Source: Thermodesulfovibrio sp. (GTDB lineage Bacteria; Nitrospirota; Thermodesulfovibrionia; Thermodesulfovibrionales; JdFR-85). From it: 5,854 nucleotides of DNA. Numbering within the stretch: the first letter of the stretch is position 1; the number at the start of each line of letters is the position of its first letter. The translations under genes and the position numbers were made by a program. Below are positions 5,403 through 5,854 of the stretch, piece after piece. Under the pieces are notes generated by a model. It had not been told where the DNA came from. It saw only the letters and a program-made list of their open reading frames with translations, and made no database searches. The stretch spans positions 1-5,854 of the forward strand of contig JALUSH010000158.1 in NCBI GenBank assembly GCA_027016675.1, written 5' to 3'.

Positions 5403-5854
5403 TTATTTCCTGGGTATTCTTTTCTGTCTGAAAAATTCAGTCAATATCTCTGCGCACTCCTCTTCAAGGACACCTGAAAGATATTCTACCTGGTGATTGA
5501 GGCGGATATCACTTAGCAGATGATAGAGGCTTTCTACTGCTCCACCTTTCGGGTCCTTGCAGCCATAAACCACCTTCCTGATACGGGCATGCACAATGGC
5601 AGAGGCACACATGGGGCAAGGCTCTTTTGTTACATAGAGTGTGGTATCAAGGAGACGCCAGCTCTTGAGCCTCCTGGAGGCCTCTCTAATGGCAAGTATC
5701 TCTGCATGGGCAGTAGGGTCCCGGGTGGTCTCTTTGAGGTTATGTGCCCTTGATATTATATCGCCGTTGCTCACAATTATGGCACCTACGGGAACCTCAT
5801 CCTTTTTGTATGCCTTCAGCGCCTCCTCAAGGGCAAGCCTCATGAAATCATGAT
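5403..5854 (-). CDS. tadA: tRNA-specific adenosine deaminase, 5' end beyond the window
   Basis: TadA converts wobble A34 of tRNA-Arg(ACG) to inosine by zinc-dependent hydrolytic deamination. Counting from the methionine codon at 5843, the zinc/catalytic motif is AHAEI with H46 and E48, and the second zinc motif is PCPMC with C76 and C79. EVPVGAIIV (16-24) and HARIRKVVYG (85-94) are also typical. The C-terminus is normal, with TAA at 5403-5405. The methionine at 5843 is probably internal: the frame stays open upstream and encodes H-D-F directly before MRLALEEA, matching the family pattern His-Asp/Glu-aromatic-Met-Arg. The real start therefore lies a few codons beyond base 5854, and at least 149 residues are visible. 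The gene is convergent with the aminotransferase. The family also contains cytosine and guanine deaminases, but length and motifs favour TadA. Confidence 0.92.
   Translation of the reverse strand, partial: HDFMRLALEEALKAYKKDEVPVGAIIVSNGDIISRAHNLKETTRDPTAHAEILAIREASRRLKSWRLLDTTLYVTKEPCPMCASAIVHARIRKVVYGCKDPKGGAVESLYHLLSDIRLNHQVEYLSGVLEEECAEILTEFFRQKRIPRK

Noticed and set aside
5520..5853. Plus-strand frames opposite tadA
   Set aside because: The minus-strand frame contains all TadA zinc and catalytic motifs; the plus frames are antisense shadows.

Overview
This is a bacterial chromosomal window with mostly housekeeping content. The evidence is two CCA-encoding tRNA genes, an intact mutS, a dephospho-CoA kinase gene, a PLP aminotransferase gene and a tRNA adenosine deaminase gene, tightly packed. 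Arginine is written largely with AGG/AGA, and isoleucine often with ATA. Noncoding stretches are A+T-rich. This style and gene content would fit a Nitrospirota or deltaproteobacteria-like lineage, but that is an impression, not a demonstrated assignment.

Layout. Positions 65-322 hold a small charged coiled-coil protein of unknown function. It is followed on the same strand by tRNA-Gly(GCC) at 349-424 and tRNA-Cys(GCA) at 520-595. A 357-base noncoding stretch (596-952) separates tRNA-Cys from mutS. Most of its second half is a compact fold-back element at 751-882: two perfect 20-base inverted arms, nested inner palindromes, and TA dinucleotides nearby on both sides. A further hairpin (879-911) overlaps its right arm. 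Then come mutS (953-3535), coaE (3540-4115) and an aminotransferase (4091-5215) on the plus strand. The gap between the first two is 4 bases and the last two overlap by 25, so they look like one transcription unit. A T-rich, weakly structured spacer separates this unit from tadA, which runs convergently on the minus strand and leaves the window at its right edge without its start codon.

How the genes relate. MutS starts mismatch repair and carries a sliding-clamp-type motif near its C-terminus. CoaE completes coenzyme A synthesis. The aminotransferase belongs to amino-acid metabolism, with substrate unknown. TadA makes the wobble inosine of tRNA-Arg. There is no obvious shared pathway; the arrangement looks like a housekeeping operon.

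I do not see a new multi-gene system. The one accessory-looking feature is the inverted-repeat element between tRNA-Cys and mutS. It is a good candidate for a small non-autonomous mobile element, or possibly a structured leader or regulatory element, just ahead of a mutation-rate gene.
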